From Linepithema humile (Eukaryota > Arthropoda > Insecta > Hymenoptera > Formicidae): a stretch of 64,000 nt of DNA. Numbering within the stretch: the first letter of the stretch is position 1; every line of letters starts with the position of its first letter. The translations under genes were made by a program, and so were the position numbers. The stretch spans positions 25,245,911-25,309,910 of the forward strand of contig NC_090132.1 of assembly GCF_040581485.1 (NCBI RefSeq). Reading direction: 5' to 3'. The notes beneath the pieces are model-generated. The model was not told the origin of the DNA and did no database searches. It saw only the letters and a program-made list of their open reading frames with translations. Shown here in pieces: positions 61,241-64,000 of this stretch.

Positions 61241-63335
61241 CCCGCGTGAGTGTTATTATTTCCAGACACGAGAAAGAAAAGGATGCCAGCCTTCGCGAAG
61301 GAATGTCGAACCGGGAACAACACCGAAACCTCTCTCCTCATCTCGCGTCGATCTTCCCGAGGCTCGGAGGAAATAATCCGCTCCGCGATTGTTTTCTCAA
61401 CGCGCTGAGTAATGCGAAGCTGCACGAGTGACTGCAGTCCGGTAATAAAACACGATTTATGATGTCAAATGAATGCAATAAAGGAAATAATTCGAATTGA
61501 TTTTATACAGAAAATTTTTACTCGAAGATTTTACTTTTTCGCATCTCGAATAACCGACGGCGTAAGCCGTCCAGTGTTACTTCTTAATAAAAGATTTTTA
61601 TTGCATCGTATCAATTTGTATTTTTGAAGATTTATTTACTTCGGCCGTTTACTTTATAGCCCCCGAGGCTTTCCGGGTGGGAAATGATGAGTAGTTTGGT
61701 GTTACGAGATAGGGAAAGTCGACGCTAACAATGTTTGCGTCGACGAAGATTTCAGTTTGATAATAATATCCGAGTAAATTGTACAATCGTTTAACCTACA
61801 TCAGATGTTCCGCGTCGGTAAACGCCGACTGCTAATAACTACCAATTTGAATGACAAATGAGTTAAGTGTATGTTATGCGTTCTCCTCGATAGCGCTTGT
61901 TACTAATGAAAATTACACATAATAACGGAACCACCCGGAGCAGATTTATTTTTCAATTTACGCGCGAGAATAATTATAACTATAATGCGTTAAAAATTTC
62001 ACTTCATATATTATATTCGTATAATAAATTTACTAATTTCTCATTTTAAATATTACGTATTTGTGCCTAATGTGAAACAAAATTGATGAAACGTTGCTTT
62101 AAAGCGTCAAAAGTATTAGCGGTTATCCAAAAATGCGTTCAGTAATTAATAAAATTGTTTTCCATTATTTATATTATCATAAGAATATTATATCACCTGT
62201 TACTAACTTTTATTAGTATTTAATCGTAATTGTTGGTGCGCAAAATATACAAATTCTTTTCTCTCCTCTGAAATGTGAGATATTTCAATTTATACCCTTT
62301 AGCACAGTAACGATTTATTTGCGCTAGTGGAACGAATCAGCAATAAAGTGTACGCTGCAAGAGAGAATTAGATTACCCGAGGCCTACAAACAATAGGATT
62401 CAATTAAACAGCGTAAAAAATGGAAGTCGGCCAGTCACACGCGCGTATACGCGTCACGGGCGGAGGGTTCGTAGGTGATAATTTACGATGTCCCGCGCGA
62501 TCCCCACTTGTCGGATTAATAGAGGGTTAATTTAGGCGAGTATCCCGGCGCGCCTGTTATCTCCCACGCAGTATTTGCACAGCTCATCCCAAATCGTACG
62601 TATCTCCCCCATCGGGCCGCATAATTATTGCCGCAACGGCCGTCACGCCCGTGGTTGTGAATTTTCAACTCTCGACGAGGCGTGTAATCGACGCGCGTTG
62701 TTGTACGCGGCTATCTCTCGGTGGATTTTCAAATAGAGGGACCTCTCTCCCTTACCTTCGTATTTTCACGTTTTGATTATTGTCCCACTACATCACTGGT
62801 GATTCCGACAATTATGCTGATTAATCTTTCACGCGAAAGCACAATTCTTTCGGTTATCCTTTCATTACTAATGCAATAATTATTGTAATTGAATGATTAA
62901 ACGATTGAATTACATTTTACTATGATGCATAATGATTGAATTACGTATGCAGGTGTTACATGACATGAAATATGACGACGTAGTTGTCTATACTCGAGAT
63001 ATAACGCCTTTGAACAGATCCCGGCTTGTTGCCGACTCCCGTTGTGTTAACAAACACAGATGGTACGATTATTTCGTGCGGCGAGTAAATGAGAAATCGC
63101 GCAAGATCCACGGACGCTCATTGCTTCGAGGAAGGTTCGTTTGTAAGAGTGAACAGCGAGCGATTTACGAACGACGAACGCAGCAGTCGTCCAACTACGC
63201 ACATCTCGTAACGACCGCCTCTAATCGATGATTAGAAGCTACCGTCGTGTAGGCAGCAGTCGGCACGTCGATCGTTTCGTTGCACGGGTTCGCGTCGGGG
63301 CCTTATGCTGTATACACTTGTATCATACGCTGAGA
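61241..63335. other. No gene seen
   Basis: AT-rich DNA with short CpG-rich patches at 62430-62720 and 63050-63230. A 99-codon plus frame at 62932-63231 has no recognised motif. No RNA gene or repeat was identified. Confidence 0.45.
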
Positions 63336-63750
63336 GCTATACAGGGTGTACCAGGAAAAACGTATTAAATTTTAATCGCGAATTATCTTTTTCGCTGAAA
63401 CTCGATAAAAAGTTATTTGTCATAAATCTTACTTTAACTTCTCGTAGAAAAATGATTTGGAGAATAAATGATATTAAAATTAATGAGATACTATAATATT
63501 TTTTAATGATATAAATCATTTTTCGTAATAATTTCTCATAGTATTTATTAAAATCATATCATCATTTATATAATCATTACTTCTAATGATTTTATAAAAT
63601 TTACTATTGAAAAATATAATTACGTTGATTGATTCAGGTATTTTTGTAATCAGTTCAGAAATTTTATAAAATACTTCTCGGAAAAATAGAACTGCCGTTT
63701 GATTAAAGAATTTACTATTAAAATCTGGATTCTGCGGCACCCAGTATAGC
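63336..63750. mobile_element. 415-bp element with terminal inverted repeats
   Basis: The left end GCTATACAGGGTGTACCAGG and the reverse complement of the right end, GCTATACTGGGTGCCGCAGA, agree in 15 of 20 positions. The interior is AT-rich and partly self-complementary (for example AATGAGATACTATAATATT against a mirrored copy near 63535). Small frames of 60-80 codons inside have no transposase motif. A TACAGGGTGT-type end is common among insect DNA transposons, so a non-autonomous derivative is likely. Confidence 0.65.
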
Positions 63751-64000
63751 ATGTACATATCTATAAGCGCACAGAGGTACCGCGACTGATAGTTTCTACT
63801 TAACGCGCACTATAAACTTAATTGTCGCTTCTGAGATACACGCGCATACATCGTTCCACGTCGTATCTTCGGGGTACACGTTACACGGAGTGCGTAGACG
63901 CAGGCAATTTCCACGGTAAACATTTTCAGTCACTTTTTCGCGGTTGATACTCGCTCTCGCGTTTACGTACTGCTTTAACAGGATGATTGTGCACGCGCGG
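63751..64000. other. No feature seen
   Basis: CpG-containing DNA to the window end, without a frame or repeat I can support. Confidence 0.5.

Overview
This is eukaryotic, insect-type nuclear DNA. The window is roughly 60% AT and CpG is not depleted: CGCG, TCGA and GCGC words are dense throughout. It has frequent homopolymers and microsatellites, short palindromic DNA-transposon derivatives, and genes split by small introns of about 60-400 bp. CpG richness at moderate GC fits a hymenopteran, most likely an ant. That assignment is an inference from composition and repeat style, since no marker gene is present. I see no bacterial operons, CRISPR array, rRNA or convincing tRNA.

Most of the window (about 1-42.6 kb and 47.7-64 kb) is non-coding as far as I can read it. 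Open frames up to about 215 codons occur there, mainly in GC- or purine-skewed DNA. Two or three frames often overlap, no domains are recognisable, and I found no paired splice sites. I treat them as chance. GC-rich islands lie near 9.0-9.5, 17.0-17.3, 18.2-18.8, 22.0-22.3, 24.7-25.0, 33.1-33.7, 50.6-51.3, 52.3-53.1 and 58.6-61.2 kb. They may be promoters or regulatory DNA. The rest could be intergenic, or the long introns of genes whose exons lie outside.

The gene-bearing part is 42.67-47.67 kb, plus strand. Two multi-exon genes can be built from phase-compatible exons with GT...AG borders. Gene A (about 42670-45538, seven exons, about 409 aa) has a short Cys/Arg-rich start, two helical coiled-coil-like stretches and a long charged disordered tail. 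Gene B (about 45871 or 46432 to 47529, three or four exons, 207-219 aa) is Lys/Ser-rich with a C-X4-C-X6-C-X4-C cluster and is followed by overlapping AATAAA signals. I recognise neither family. They could be neighbours or alternative products of one locus.

Mobile-element remains are short and non-autonomous: foldback elements at 2426-2564, 3174-3333, 7977-8067 and 44909-45171 (filling most of an intron of gene A), a 1.03-kb inverted-repeat element at 26955-27983, and a 415-bp element at 63336-63750. Three pairs of diverged non-coding duplications (17.7/18.5, 28.4/29.05 and 41.3/41.96 kb), each separated by 0.6-0.8 kb, are also present. A 1.7-kb purine-skewed stretch at 9.56-11.3 kb starts at a TATA-bearing GC island and ends at AATAAA signals. 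It is the most gene-like non-coding structure here.
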